A DNA stretch of 64,000 nt from Inquilinus sp. KBS0705 (GTDB lineage Bacteria; Bacteroidota; Bacteroidia; Sphingobacteriales; Sphingobacteriaceae). The stretch is taken from assembly GCA_005938025.2 (NCBI GenBank), contig VCCI02000001.1, positions 2,232,001 to 2,296,000 of the forward strand. The letters are read 5' to 3'. Position numbers and translations under genes: made by a program. The notes under the pieces are model-generated. The model had not been told where the DNA came from. It saw only the letters and a list, made by a program, of their open reading frames with translations, and ran no database searches. Position 1 is the first letter of the stretch; every line of letters starts with the position of its first letter. Below, one piece after another: positions 18,220-27,871 of this stretch.

Positions 18220-19200
18220 CTAAGCTATATAACTCTCTAATATTTTAAACCCGCTTGCGGTGCTTAATGTTACTTTATCAATAGTTTTAGGCAACAATAT
18301 GCACTCGCCCATTTTTACGGGGTATGCCACATTATTATGTTGCAGCGTATATTCGCCTTCAATACAAACATGTATAACAAACGAATCGAGATTTGAGTAG
18401 TCCTTTTCTAAACCGTGCGATGCATCTAAAACGTTGGTAGTAAAGTACGGGCACTCCACCAGCTTTACAGTCTCATCTTTTGCGGGCTGGTATTTGGTTT
18501 TGTATTCAGGGTAATGTTTATAATCTATAGCATCAAGTGCTTCCTGGGTATGCAATTCGCGTTTTTGGCCCTTATCGTCTACACGGTCAAAATCATAAAT
18601 GCGGTAGGTAATGTCTGATGTTTGCTGTATTTCGGCAATCAGCAAACCTTTACCAATGGTATGCACCCTGCCTGCAGGTAAAAAGAATACATCGCCCGCC
18701 TTTACATCCTCGCGGTTCAATATATCCATAATGTGGCCGCTGTTTAAAGCATCCACGTATTCCTCTTCGGTCATTTCGCGGTTAAAGCCGGCTATCAGTG
18801 TCGACCCGGGGTCAGCCTCAATCACATACCACATTTCGGTTTTACCAAACGAGTTATGGCGTTTTTTTGCCAGGGCATCATCCGGGTGTACCTGCACACT
18901 CAGGTCGTCGTTAGCATCTATAAACTTTACCAATAAAGGGAATATGTTACCAAAATGGGCGTATACCTTTTCGCCTACCAAATCGGCCTTGTATTGTTCA
19001 AGCAAACTATCTAATGATTGCCCCTGCAATTCGCCGCTATCAACCACCGATACATCAGACTTTACCCCGGATATTTCCCAGGTTTCGCCGCAGTTTGGCA
19101 GGTCGCCAATGTTTTTATGTAAATAGGTTTCTATTTTGTGGCCACCCCAAATTTTGTCTTTATAGATGGTTTTGAATTTTAGCGGGTATAATGCTGACAT
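18220..19200 (-). CDS. manA: Mannose-6-phosphate isomerase, class I
   Basis: 326 residues. A cupin-type metal enzyme converting fructose 6-phosphate and mannose 6-phosphate. Zinc ligands are visible as Gln103 and His105 in SVQVHPDD, Glu122 in GKTEMW and His180 in AGRVHTIG. The N-terminal sequence (YPLKFKTIYKDKIWGG) and length match the short bacterial ManA form. It supplies mannose 6-phosphate for GDP-mannose and surface glycans, which fits the exopolysaccharide cluster further along. It is convergent with the response regulator gene, 8 bases away. Confidence 0.95.
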   Translation of the reverse strand: MSALYPLKFKTIYKDKIWGGHKIETYLHKNIGDLPNCGETWEISGVKSDVSVVDSGELQGQSLDSLLEQYKADLVGEKVYAHFGNIFPLLVKFIDANDDLSVQVHPDDALAKKRHNSFGKTEMWYVIEADPGSTLIAGFNREMTEEEYVDALNSGHIMDILNREDVKAGDVFFLPAGRVHTIGKGLLIAEIQQTSDITYRIYDFDRVDDKGQKRELHTQEALDAIDYKHYPEYKTKYQPAKDETVKLVECPYFTTNVLDASHGLEKDYSNLDSFVIHVCIEGEYTLQHNNVAYPVKMGECILLPKTIDKVTLSTASGFKILESYIA

Positions 19201-19219
19201 GGTAGTATGTTTTACGAGG

Positions 19220-19915
19220 CTAAGTTAGGGATTTTGCATTAGCCTGAAACAAGGTTTTTGTAAAAAGCAATACAACAACAGCCATTACGCTTGTGTGCAG
19301 GTAAATAAAATCGACCACGCCTAAAATACCGGGCCGGGCCATAAATCCTGTTTTGATGAGTTTACCCAGCAGCATAAATTCATAGGGCATCATTATTAAT
19401 AACGGCAGTACACAAAAGCCGGCCAGCAGCCAAAGCTTGTGCTTATTATTTAGCCTTTTATAAACCATAAACAATGATGGAGAAGCCAATGCAAAAACCA
19501 GCGCAAAGCCTGTTAACCTTATAAGCCAAACAGGCTGCCCGGATAAAAGCACTTTTAATACCGTTGTTTCATCGCCCCCACCCATACCCGCTGTAAATAT
19601 GCGGGCAAAAGCCAAATTTCCTAATATTAAAACAAACGCGGCCGGCCAAAGCTGTTTGTTGTTTGATAGCAGCATAAAAAAGCCTGTCCACATCATTACA
19701 TAACTAAACACAGGGCCAAATATAGTGGGTACATAGGCATATGAGCTAATTGTACAATTCTCGCTCAATGTCCACAGGTTAAAATCTACCTGCCTGCCCG
19801 GGTCACCGCACACCACGCGGGCAGCGGAAAGGTGAGTCAACTCGTGCAATTGCCCAAATACAAAAACGAAGGCCATAAAGGCCAGGCAATACCGCCAGCT
19901 AAGTTTAATTTTCAT
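19220..19915 (-). CDS. Membrane protein with HExxH motif
   Basis: 231 residues with about six membrane helices. A zinc-metallopeptidase-like motif His24-Glu-Leu-Thr-His28 lies near the end of the first helix (GQLHELTHLSAAR), which recalls site-2 protease-type membrane peptidases. I cannot place it in a named family, and the third zinc ligand is not obvious. It is 19 bases upstream of manA on the same strand and may be co-transcribed. A second HExxH membrane protein is encoded 1.2 kb away. Confidence 0.75.
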   Translation of the reverse strand: MKIKLSWRYCLAFMAFVFVFGQLHELTHLSAARVVCGDPGRQVDFNLWTLSENCTISSYAYVPTIFGPVFSYVMMWTGFFMLLSNNKQLWPAAFVLILGNLAFARIFTAGMGGGDETTVLKVLLSGQPVWLIRLTGFALVFALASPSLFMVYKRLNNKHKLWLLAGFCVLPLLIMMPYEFMLLGKLIKTGFMARPGILGVVDFIYLHTSVMAVVVLLFTKTLFQANAKSLT

Positions 19916-20025
19916 GGGCGGTATGACGTGATTGTAACAAAATTGGTTACAAAAAAAGAGTAGTACAAATTTTCGCTTTTTTGAGATAGATGTTATACTT
20001 TTAAGAACCTAAACTTAATTGAACA

Positions 20026-21054
20026 TTGGAAGATAATGCCCCACTTGAAACAGAAGGACCAATAGAAGAAAACAATTGCGTTATCTGTAATATCCCTTCA
20101 GTCATTGAAGGGCACCCTACCCGTTTATGTGCTGACTGCCGCCGCAAATTAATTAATTATCCAATTCCGCTATGGGTAAAGCTCTTTGGTGCAGCAACGC
20201 TTGTTTTAATGATTATTTCCCTTATATCTCTACCTGGTAATTTTGGTGCGGCATTAGCAATATCAAGAGCAATAAAAGCAGAGAATCATCTTAATTACGT
20301 AACAGAACAACGTGAGCTGGAAAGTGCACGAAAAGTTGCACCAAATTCAGTTGATGTGTTAGGACACCTTATGATAGCCAGTTTTAATAATATGGATATC
20401 GAAACCGTCTTTTCTGCATCAAATGACCTATCAAAAAAGCCTATAGAAGATACAGCCCTTTACAATCAGTTAAGTTATATCATAGACGAGTCTAAATTAT
20501 ATATACCGTCTGATAGTTTATATAATATAACACAGCGTTACGGCAACAAGACCATTCCGGATACGGTTTATATTAAATATCTGAAAAAAAAACCAAGTGA
20601 CATTTATAGTTTATACGTATTAGCAAATTCATACTACGACAAAAAGCAATATTTAACTGCTGACACACTTGCTTCTAAAATCTTGTCGATTGACAATGAA
20701 TATATGCCTGCAATAAACTTAAAGTCGGCAGTAAAACGGGAAATCATGCAAACCGATTCTTCTATATTTTATTGCGACAAAATACTGGCTATTAACCATG
20801 AGTCGGTTTATGGCACCTCATCAAAGGCGCGGACATTCTTAAAAGCGGGTAAGTTTAAACAAGGATTAATACTTGCCCAACAATGCGAAAACTTAGCCAA
20901 TAACGATCCGTATAATATTGCAACACTTGCACTTGCATATCACTACAATAAAGAATATCAAAAACGTGACAAACTCCTGCAAACAGCAATAAAAGATACT
21001 ACTTTACAGGTTTATATGAAATACGCCAAGGACCAAATTGCAAGTCACCCATAA
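20026..21054 (+). CDS. Zinc-ribbon and TPR membrane protein
   Basis: 342 residues starting at TTG (20026); the next in-frame methionine lies beyond the zinc-binding region, so TTG is preferred. Two CxxC knuckles (CVIC at about 18-21 and CADC at about 36-39) form a small zinc ribbon, followed by one membrane helix at about 50-72. The rest is a TPR-type helical repeat domain. The topology puts the zinc ribbon in the cytoplasm and the TPRs outside. It is 15 bases upstream of a membrane metallopeptidase gene, so the two probably form a pair. Base composition is more AT-rich than its neighbours. Confidence 0.78.
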   Translation: MEDNAPLETEGPIEENNCVICNIPSVIEGHPTRLCADCRRKLINYPIPLWVKLFGAATLVLMIISLISLPGNFGAALAISRAIKAENHLNYVTEQRELESARKVAPNSVDVLGHLMIASFNNMDIETVFSASNDLSKKPIEDTALYNQLSYIIDESKLYIPSDSLYNITQRYGNKTIPDTVYIKYLKKKPSDIYSLYVLANSYYDKKQYLTADTLASKILSIDNEYMPAINLKSAVKREIMQTDSSIFYCDKILAINHESVYGTSSKARTFLKAGKFKQGLILAQQCENLANNDPYNIATLALAYHYNKEYQKRDKLLQTAIKDTTLQVYMKYAKDQIASHP

Positions 21055-21069
21055 TTTCAATAGATAAAT

Positions 21070-21600
21070 ATGTTTATTCCAGGTTTTTTAATCACACTTG
21101 CCACTTTTCCTGGCATTATTGTACACGAACTTGCTCATCAGTTATTTTGCCGATGGTTTAAAGTCCCAGTGTATCGTGTAGTATATTTTAAGACCGGAAA
21201 CCCGGCAGGTTATGTTCAACATGAAATAGTTCAAAATAAATGGAAATCGATGATGATAAGCATTGGCCCGTTTATTATAAATTCGGTATTGGGTACAATT
21301 ATTGCCTTTCCAGCTGCATTACCAGTTTTTAAATTTGATAATGGCAGTTTCTTAGACTACATACTTATTTATTTAGGGGTTTCTATAGCAATGCATGCTT
21401 TTCCTAGTACCGGCGACGCTAATAATATTTGGCAGGATGTGAAAAATAAAGAAACTCCTTTTTGGGTGAAAATTGTTGGATACCCTATTGTGGGACTAAT
21501 ATATATAGGTTCTTTGGGCAGTTTCTTCTGGCTTGATTTAGCTTATGGTATAGCTTTAGCGGTGGGATTTCCAAACCTGCTTATTGCATTTTTAACATAA
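21070..21600 (+). CDS. M50-like membrane zinc metallopeptidase
   Basis: 176 residues, about four membrane helices. The motif His19-Glu20-Leu-Ala-His23 (VHELAHQLFCRW) sits in the first helix, as in site-2 proteases, and the ASTGDANN-like segment (FPSTGDANNIW) near residue 115 could supply the third metal ligand Asp. It is shorter than RseP-type enzymes and has no PDZ domain. The substrate is unknown; the adjacent TPR membrane protein is a candidate partner. Confidence 0.75.
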   Translation: MFIPGFLITLATFPGIIVHELAHQLFCRWFKVPVYRVVYFKTGNPAGYVQHEIVQNKWKSMMISIGPFIINSVLGTIIAFPAALPVFKFDNGSFLDYILIYLGVSIAMHAFPSTGDANNIWQDVKNKETPFWVKIVGYPIVGLIYIGSLGSFFWLDLAYGIALAVGFPNLLIAFLT

Positions 21601-21628
21601 AGCCCGCTGGTTTTACCAAGCGGGCCTT
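21600..21628. terminator. Bidirectional terminator between convergent genes
   Basis: Arms AAGCCCGCTGGT / ACCAAGCGGGCCTT, between the metallopeptidase and isocitrate dehydrogenase genes. Confidence 0.75.
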
Positions 21629-21662
21629 ATACAAATTAAAGGATGATGGGTTATCTATAAAT

Positions 21663-22892
21663 CTACTTACCTAATTTTGCTTTCAGGTTTTCGTTTATAG
21701 CTTCCAAAAATTCTTCGGTATACAGATAATCGGTACCGTGGGCTACTTTTGGTTTTATGGTGATAGCCAGGTCCTTGGTCATTTTCCCGCTTTCAACGGT
21801 CTCTATACAAACCTGCTCTAAGGTTTTGCAGAAGTTAATGAGTTCCTGATTGTTATCTAACAAGCCACGGAATTCTAACCCACGTGTCCATGCAAATATA
21901 GACGCGATTGGGTTGGTAGATGTAGGGCGACCGGCCTGGTGCTCGCGGTAGTGGCGTGTAACCGTACCATGCGCTGCCTCAGCTTCCATAACTGTACCAT
22001 CAGGCGTAACCAAAGTAGAGGTCATCAACCCTAACGAGCCAAAGCCCTGTGCTACAGTATCGCTCTGAACGTCGCCATCGTAGTTTTTACAAGCCCAAAC
22101 AAAGTTACCGTTCCATTTCAGCGCCGATGCAACCATGTCGTCAATCAGGCGGTGCTCATATGTAATACCGGCTTCGGTAAACTTGGCTTTATAGTCTGCC
22201 TGGTATATTTCTTCAAAGATGTCCTTAAAGCGACCATCGTACTTTTTAAGAATGGTATTCTTGGTTGACAGGTATAAAGGCCAGCCTTTCATTAACGCCT
22301 GGTTAAAACAAGCATGTGCAAACCCGCGGATAGACTCGTCGGTATTGTACATAGTTAAAGCTACGCCATCGCCTTTAAAGTTATATACTTCGTATGACTG
22401 CTCGGGGCCGCCATCCTCCGGGGTAAACTTAACGGTTAGCTTACCTTTCCCTTTAGTTAAAAAATCAGTAGCACGGTACTGATCGCCAAAGGCATGGCGA
22501 CCGATGCATATCGGGGCCGTCCAGTTTGGTACCAAACGGGGCACGTTTGCCATTACAATAGGCTCGCGAAATACCGTACCATCCAATATATTACGAATGG
22601 TGCCGTTAGGCGAGCGCCACATTTGCTTTAAACCAAACTCTTCAACACGCTGCTCATCAGGTGTAATAGTGGCGCATTTTATACCTACGCCATATTTTAA
22701 AATAGCATTTGCGGCATCAACGGTAACCTGGTCGTCTGTTTCGTCACGATACTCTATACCCAGGTCATAATATTTTATATCCAGTTCCAGATATGGGGTT
22801 ATTAATTTATCTTTTATAAACTTCCAGATGATGCGGGTCATTTCATCACCGTCAAGTTCAACTACCGGGTTTTCTACTTTAATTTTTGACAT
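21663..22892 (-). CDS. icd: NADP-dependent isocitrate dehydrogenase
   Basis: 409 residues, of the eukaryote-like homodimeric subfamily (start [19 protein letters not shown], then [20 protein letters not shown]). It oxidises isocitrate to 2-oxoglutarate in the TCA cycle with NADP as acceptor. The substrate-binding RSPNGT and the metal-binding aspartates near residues 250-280 ([12 protein letters not shown]) are present. It is a single-gene unit. A possible -7 element (TAAGTTTG on the minus strand, 22933-22940) lies 41 bases upstream. Confidence 0.96.
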   Translation of the reverse strand: MSKIKVENPVVELDGDEMTRIIWKFIKDKLITPYLELDIKYYDLGIEYRDETDDQVTVDAANAILKYGVGIKCATITPDEQRVEEFGLKQMWRSPNGTIRNILDGTVFREPIVMANVPRLVPNWTAPICIGRHAFGDQYRATDFLTKGKGKLTVKFTPEDGGPEQSYEVYNFKGDGVALTMYNTDESIRGFAHACFNQALMKGWPLYLSTKNTILKKYDGRFKDIFEEIYQADYKAKFTEAGITYEHRLIDDMVASALKWNGNFVWACKNYDGDVQSDTVAQGFGSLGLMTSTLVTPDGTVMEAEAAHGTVTRHYREHQAGRPTSTNPIASIFAWTRGLEFRGLLDNNQELINFCKTLEQVCIETVESGKMTKDLAITIKPKVAHGTDYLYTEEFLEAINENLKAKLGK

Positions 22893-22932
22893 ACCTGATT
22901 TTTACTTGTTTAATTTTCTGTTTTAGTGGTTT

Positions 22933-22940
22933 CAAACTTA
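22933..22940 (-). promoter_or_regulatory. Possible -7 promoter element of icd
   Basis: TAAGTTTG on the minus strand fits the Bacteroidota consensus TAnnTTTG and lies 41 bases before the start codon. No good -33 element is seen at the usual spacing. Confidence 0.4.
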
Positions 22941-23113
22941 TAAAATTTTATGTTTAAAAGTTCGGCTCAATATAACATTATTAAAAAATAACACCTCCGG
23001 TTTAAATTCAATTAACAATTAATTTTACTGTATGGTTGCTTTTTAAAACTTTGATGCTATTTTTATAAAAATTTAACCATCTGCTGCTAACCTGAAGCAC
23101 CGTATTAACCATT

Positions 23114-23821
23114 ATGATAAAATTGCTGTTTAAAACAACATTTTTCACCCTGCTGTTAACCTCATTTGCATTAATATCAAAGGCACAAATTGGTTACGAT
23201 TACGCCCAATATGATATTGGCTTTGGAGCAAATGCCAACAAGGTATATGGTGATGCCGAAACTGTTAAAACTACCCCATCGGTATATGTTAACTTTAATT
23301 TTAACCAAACACCTTTTGTTAACTATATAGCCGAGGTGCAAAAAGGCACCCTGGAGGGCGGTAGCCTGGAATCGCAATCGGGCAGATACTTCAAAAATAG
23401 CTATACAGCACTGGTTTTTAGGGGCCAGCTACAGTTTGGCGAGTTTTTAAACTACTCACGTAGTGGGGTTATGAATGTATTAAAAAACGTTTACCTGTCA
23501 TCGGGTTTTGGCTATGTGGTAAACGATATGACCTCGATAAACCGTAAATCTAAAATACTGCAAAACTACACCACCCCCGGCGAAGATAAAAGCAACGAGC
23601 TTTTCATACCTGCCCGTATAGGCTATGAGATAAAGGTTTACAACAAATACGACCAGCCCTCATTCAAAATTGATATTGCCTACCAACATAATTTTGACCT
23701 TACCGACAACCTTGACGGCTTTAACACAGGTAAAGACAACGACAGGTTCTCGCAAATAAGCATTGGTTTTAAAGTGGCTTTGGGCGGGGTTACCTCCTAT
23801 CGTAAATCGCTGCATAATTAG
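23114..23821 (+). CDS. Outer-membrane beta-barrel-like protein
   Basis: 235 residues with a signal peptide (cleavage after SKAQ). The mature part has alternating aromatic-rich strands (YTALVFRGQLQFG, FSQISIGFKVALGG) and polar turns, as in small Bacteroidota outer-membrane barrels. No enzyme motif is visible. It is transcribed alone, divergently from icd. Confidence 0.75.
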   Translation: MIKLLFKTTFFTLLLTSFALISKAQIGYDYAQYDIGFGANANKVYGDAETVKTTPSVYVNFNFNQTPFVNYIAEVQKGTLEGGSLESQSGRYFKNSYTALVFRGQLQFGEFLNYSRSGVMNVLKNVYLSSGFGYVVNDMTSINRKSKILQNYTTPGEDKSNELFIPARIGYEIKVYNKYDQPSFKIDIAYQHNFDLTDNLDGFNTGKDNDRFSQISIGFKVALGGVTSYRKSLHN

Positions 23822-23891
23822 CTATAACGGGCGTTTTGTTTGATTTTTGGCAGGGTTTTTAATGTATATTTATATATAAATTAAATTACCT

Positions 23892-24299
23892 ATGACACCT
23901 GATAAAAACTCCGATTTTGTAACTGATCCCGAAGACAGGAACAACCCGCTAAACGATGCAGAAGATAGTGAAGACCTTAACTACGATGAAACTATCAATA
24001 GCTATGAGTATGATATAAAGGGAGATAACCCCGATTACGACCACCCCGACCCATACGATACTACCGTTAAAAACGGCGAGGATATGAACTCTACCTACGA
24101 CGAAGCCAACCCTTATGATACCAATGGTGAGTATGAAGCCGACCGGTCATTAGAAACAGATGTTGATACGCTGGGTATGCATATAGATAGCGGTAAAATT
24201 GTAGAAACTAACCCCCGGGATGCCGCTTTGGCACACACCCCCGAGGACGACCGCGATGACCTGGACGAGGAGGGTTATCCTAAAAATGATACACCATAA
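23892..24299 (+). CDS. Small highly acidic protein, unknown function
   Basis: 135 residues, extremely rich in Asp, Glu, Asn and Tyr, with a loose repeat around DPYDT/NPYDT (three copies in the middle). No signal peptide, helix or known domain; it is probably disordered and cytoplasmic. Codon-phase structure and a clean terminator right after the stop support it being a real gene. A second acidic small protein lies on the other side of dnaX. Confidence 0.65.
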   Translation: MTPDKNSDFVTDPEDRNNPLNDAEDSEDLNYDETINSYEYDIKGDNPDYDHPDPYDTTVKNGEDMNSTYDEANPYDTNGEYEADRSLETDVDTLGMHIDSGKIVETNPRDAALAHTPEDDRDDLDEEGYPKNDTP

Positions 24300-24327
24300 T
24301 AATTTTAATCTTAAGTACCCAAATAAT

Positions 24328-24360
24328 AAAAGGGGCCGTCTCAAAAAGATGGCCCCTTTT
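24328..24360 (+). terminator. Intrinsic terminator
   Basis: Arms AAAAGGGGCC / GGCCCCTTTT with additional GTCT/AGAT pairing, followed by T-rich sequence, 28 bases after the acidic protein stop. Confidence 0.85.
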
Positions 24361-24589
24361 ATTTGTATGCGGCTTTTTCTATTCCATACCCTTAGTTAAA
24401 GCATTCCACTCTTTTCGTTGTCTTGCGGTTTTTTTTCGTTTTTTTTCGTTTTAATTCGCTTCCTATGGTTCACTAATATAACATTATCCGGCATATAAAC
24501 AAGCATTAATAATGTAATTTGGATGCGGGTGATTTTTGGTGGAAAGTTGCCGGTGTCGTTTTTAAAACTTTCGCGAGGCTTTCTGGTCC

Positions 24590-26404
24590 TTAATCAAACT
24601 CCAAATTAAACCTATTCTTCAATTCTAAAAGTTGCGGATTTTTGGCGGCCATTGCCTGGAATTTTTCGGCGGCGGTATAGGGTTTGCGCACGGCCGATTG
24701 CTCATCAACCCGGGCGTTAACATCAATATTGAAATTTTTAAGGCTGCTGCGTAAAAAGTTAAGCAGGTAAGGCCGCTCGTCCCTAAACGACATCTCCTGC
24801 ACTTTGTTAGATACCACAATTTCGTACAGCTCGGGTTTTAGCTGCACCGGGGCGTTTAGCGTAAAAATGGTAAACAGTGTCATGGGCTTGCCATCGGCCT
24901 TTATCTTAGCCGCGTAGTTGCTCCACATCTGCAAAAACTCATCATGTGTAAAGGGCTCTTTATCATCGCCTTTTAAATATGGGTCGTCCTCTTCGGCCGC
25001 TGCCTCTTCGGCCTGCTTGCCCATATCTTTTAAGGATGGTATACGCACCGATGTTGTCGAAACATGCAAATTAGGTATGAACGCGGGCTTAGGCTTATCT
25101 GCCGTAGGCGCGTCCTTTATTTCGGGTGCCGGGAGTTTTACAACTGGTGTTGGCTCTGTTCGGTTATAGGTAATGGGGTTATCCCTTACTATAGGCACTT
25201 CGTCCTGTACAACAGGTGCTACGGGCGGCGGACTTGCTACTGTATCAGGTTTTTTTTTTAGCTCCCCGTTTGAGGCAGCTTCGGTTGCGGGCAGTGCCGA
25301 TAGGTTAAATACGGCTTGCAAATGCGCCATTTTTAACAAAGCCAGCTCAACCTGCAAGCGTTGGTTTTTGCTTTGTTTATAGCTGATATCGCACTGGTTG
25401 GCAATATTCATGGCCGATAGCAGGAACGATACCGACGCCGCCTGCGATTGCTGCAGATAGCGTGCTTTTATGGTTTCGCTCACCTCTAACAGTTTTATAG
25501 TGCTGCTATCCTTCCCAACCAGCAGGTTGCGAAAATGCTCGGACAGGCCCGATATAAAATGTGCCCCATCAAAGCCCTTGGCTAATATTTCATCAAACAA
25601 AAGCAAGGTAGCGGCGCTATCCTGGCCTAACAGTTTATCGGTAACGTTAAAGTAATAGTCGTAATCAAGTATGTTAAGGTTATCAATTACCGAGCGGTAG
25701 GTAACATTACCCCCTGAGAAGCTAACGATCTGGTCGAACATGGATAGTGCATCCCTTAGCCCCCCATCTGCCTTTTGGGCGATGATGTGCAAGCCGTCGT
25801 TCTCGTAAGTGATGCTTTCCTTTTGGGCTATGCCTGCCAGGTGGCCGGCCATATCCTCAACCCTTATGCGGTTAAAATCAAATATCTGGCAGCGCGATAG
25901 TATGGTAGGCAGTATTTTATGCTTCTCGGTAGTGGCCAGTATAAATATGGCGTAGTTAGGTGGTTCTTCAAGCGTTTTTAAAAAAGCGTTAAAAGCCGCC
26001 TGTGATAACATGTGCACCTCATCAATTATATAAACCTTGTAGCGGGCAGCTTGCGGCGGTATGCGCACCTGCTCTATCAGGCTGCGTATATCATCAACCG
26101 AGTTGTTTGATGCGGCATCCAGTTCGTGTACGTTAAACGAGTTTCCGTTTTGAAAAGCGCGGCAGCTGTCGCATGTTCCGCAGGCTTCGCCATTGGGCTG
26201 CAAATTGGTGCAGTTAATGGTTTTAGCCAGTATGCGCGCGCAGGTAGTTTTACCCACGCCACGCGGTCCGCAGAATAAAAATGCCTGCGCCAGCTGATTA
26301 TTCTTAATAGCGTTTTTAAGCGTGTTGGTTATATGTTGCTGACCAACAACAGTTTCAAAAGTAGCCGGGCGGTATTTGCGTGCCGAAACAATAAAATTAT
26401 CCAC
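24590..26404 (-). CDS. dnaX: DNA polymerase III subunit gamma/tau
   Basis: 604 residues. AAA+ clamp-loader ATPase: Walker A GPRGVGKTT near residue 45-53, a zinc knuckle with four cysteines (CTNLQPNGEACGTCDSC), Walker B IIDEVHML and the sensor region TTEKHKILPTILSRC. A proline-rich linker (about 370-450) and a C-terminal tau-like domain follow. It loads the beta clamp during replication. No internal frameshift site for a short gamma form was recognised. Its C-terminal length is that of other Bacteroidota DnaX proteins. Confidence 0.97.
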   Translation of the reverse strand: MDNFIVSARKYRPATFETVVGQQHITNTLKNAIKNNQLAQAFLFCGPRGVGKTTCARILAKTINCTNLQPNGEACGTCDSCRAFQNGNSFNVHELDAASNNSVDDIRSLIEQVRIPPQAARYKVYIIDEVHMLSQAAFNAFLKTLEEPPNYAIFILATTEKHKILPTILSRCQIFDFNRIRVEDMAGHLAGIAQKESITYENDGLHIIAQKADGGLRDALSMFDQIVSFSGGNVTYRSVIDNLNILDYDYYFNVTDKLLGQDSAATLLLFDEILAKGFDGAHFISGLSEHFRNLLVGKDSSTIKLLEVSETIKARYLQQSQAASVSFLLSAMNIANQCDISYKQSKNQRLQVELALLKMAHLQAVFNLSALPATEAASNGELKKKPDTVASPPPVAPVVQDEVPIVRDNPITYNRTEPTPVVKLPAPEIKDAPTADKPKPAFIPNLHVSTTSVRIPSLKDMGKQAEEAAAEEDDPYLKGDDKEPFTHDEFLQMWSNYAAKIKADGKPMTLFTIFTLNAPVQLKPELYEIVVSNKVQEMSFRDERPYLLNFLRSSLKNFNIDVNARVDEQSAVRKPYTAAEKFQAMAAKNPQLLELKNRFNLEFD

Positions 26405-26482
26405 AGCTACTAAGTTAGCAACATTTGTTTTAAGTTAAAACCTCAAAAAAAGTATTGTGCATAAATAGGCAACCTGGCCCTT

Positions 26483-26719
26483 TTAGTTCAGCTCATCATC
26501 GGGCAGGTGGTCGTCGTCCTCTTCCTCCGGCTCGCCCATGTCGTCCTCTATTTGTATTTCGTGTTTATCCGTCTCAAATTCCATCTCGTCGTCAAAATCC
26601 TCGTCCTCTTCATCGTCCCAATCACCTTCAACATCAACGTCATATTCGCGCGGGGATTGCATGATTAAGGTGTTTATATCTGCATTGGTATTATTTGCTG
26701 TTTGATTAGTAATGAACAT
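26483..26719 (-). CDS. Small acidic protein, unknown function
   Basis: 78 residues, about half of them Asp or Glu in the C-terminal two thirds (DWDDEEDEDFDDEMEFE and onward). No known domain. It sits between dnaX and an exported protein gene on the same strand, 78 bases upstream of dnaX, and could be co-transcribed with dnaX. Low-complexity composition means the gene call rests on frame length and position only. Confidence 0.5.
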   Translation of the reverse strand: MFITNQTANNTNADINTLIMQSPREYDVDVEGDWDDEEDEDFDDEMEFETDKHEIQIEDDMGEPEEEDDDHLPDDELN

Positions 26720-26764
26720 AAGACTGTATATATACTTATATGACGTTTATTTAGATGATCTGTT

Positions 26765-27373
26765 TTATAACAGATCAATTGCGGTTATTTCTTTCACTTG
26801 ATAATACCCTTTAGCAGTGGGCAGGTAAACTTCAATATCCTGCCATGATATTTTAAGCTTTTTACCTGCAAATTTTATTGTTGATCCTGTAAACTGCTCC
26901 GAACCCGGAAACTGTCTTAACCATAAAAACGATTTTTCACTGCCTGCATTATCAGTAATAACTATATAATTAAAGCCCTTTACATCAACACGTTTAAAAG
27001 TACCGGTAGTTGCCTGCACTGCTATCTGATCTTTTTTATTTGCCATTTTAACAGCCAATTTTAAAAAGCCCTCGCATTTTTGTTTCAGTAAGTTCCGGCC
27101 AATATCTGTTCCCATTTTATTCATTGCAACGTTATCGCTTAATTCCACTCCTCGTTCTGCAGCTAAATCTACTGCCAGATCTGCCTGCGCCATAAAACAA
27201 TCCATAAAAGCCTTATTTGCTTCTTCGCTGTTGGTAATTTTCGATAAATCCAGTTTGTTTATACAATCACATAAATTGTCTGTTATTTTCTTTTCTACAG
27301 GTCCTACAACTGTCTGTGCATTGGCTTTAAAGTAAAAGCTACCTAATATTAAAACGAGTATAATTTTTTTCAT
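26765..27373 (-). CDS. Exported protein, unknown function
   Basis: 202 residues with a signal peptide (cleavage after ANAQ). The mature N-terminal part is helical with four cysteines (CDC, CF, KC) that could form two disulfides; the C-terminal 80 residues look like a small beta domain. I do not recognise the family. It is divergent from the rpsF operon. Confidence 0.7.
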   Translation of the reverse strand: MKKIILVLILGSFYFKANAQTVVGPVEKKITDNLCDCINKLDLSKITNSEEANKAFMDCFMAQADLAVDLAAERGVELSDNVAMNKMGTDIGRNLLKQKCEGFLKLAVKMANKKDQIAVQATTGTFKRVDVKGFNYIVITDNAGSEKSFLWLRQFPGSEQFTGSTIKFAGKKLKISWQDIEVYLPTAKGYYQVKEITAIDLL

Positions 27374-27428
27374 ATTTTAAATTTGTTGAATATACCTCAT
27401 GTTGCTATAAATTACAATAATAAAATGC

Positions 27429-27459
27429 TTGCATTAATACAATAAACTTGCTACATTTG
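27429..27459 (+). promoter_or_regulatory. Promoter of the rpsF operon
   Basis: TTG at 27429-27431, 20 bases, then TACATTTG at 27452-27459. This fits the Bacteroidota sigma-ABfr promoter (TTTG, about 19 bases, TAnnTTTG). The start codon of rpsF is 47 bases downstream. Confidence 0.75.
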
Positions 27460-27505
27460 CAGCCCCGTAATAGCGGGATAAATAATTAAAAATCAAAGTA
27501 TAATA

Positions 27506-27871
27506 ATGCAACAGTACGAAATCGTGATCGTTCTAACCCCGTTGTTATCAACTGAGGTTGCTGCCGAGGCCATAGCCAAATACAGCAAAACCTTAACCGA
27601 TAACGGAGCCGAAATTGTCCAGGAGGATAATTGGGGTTTGAGAAAATTAGCGTACCCTATTCAAAAGAAAACTACAGGGTACTATCACTTAACTGAATTC
27701 AGGGCTCCGGGTGATTTAATTAACAAACTGGAAGTTGAATTAAGACGCGATGAGCGTGTTTTGCGTTTCCTGACCATTGCTTTGGATAAACATGCCATTG
27801 CTTACAATGAGAAAAAACGCAGTGGTGCTTTCAATCAAAAGAAACCAGCTAAAGTGGAGGAAACTAACTAA
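27506..27871 (+). CDS. rpsF: 30S ribosomal protein S6
   Basis: 121 residues, full length. N-terminal [15 protein letters not shown] and the [18 protein letters not shown] segment are characteristic of bS6. It binds 16S rRNA with bS18 in the platform of the small subunit. First gene of rpsF-rpsR-rplI, with a recognisable promoter upstream; the stop overlaps the start of rpsR by one base. Confidence 0.98.
   Translation: MQQYEIVIVLTPLLSTEVAAEAIAKYSKTLTDNGAEIVQEDNWGLRKLAYPIQKKTTGYYHLTEFRAPGDLINKLEVELRRDERVLRFLTIALDKHAIAYNEKKRSGAFNQKKPAKVEETN

Noticed and set aside
19933..19951. TGTAAC-N7-GTTACA inverted repeat between two divergent genes
   Set aside because: Only a 6-bp arm in AT-rich sequence; not clearly above chance.
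24410..24460. TTTTTTTTCG repeats near 24,430, considered as a CRISPR or tandem repeat
   Set aside because: Only two or three short T-rich units with no spacers; simple low-complexity sequence.
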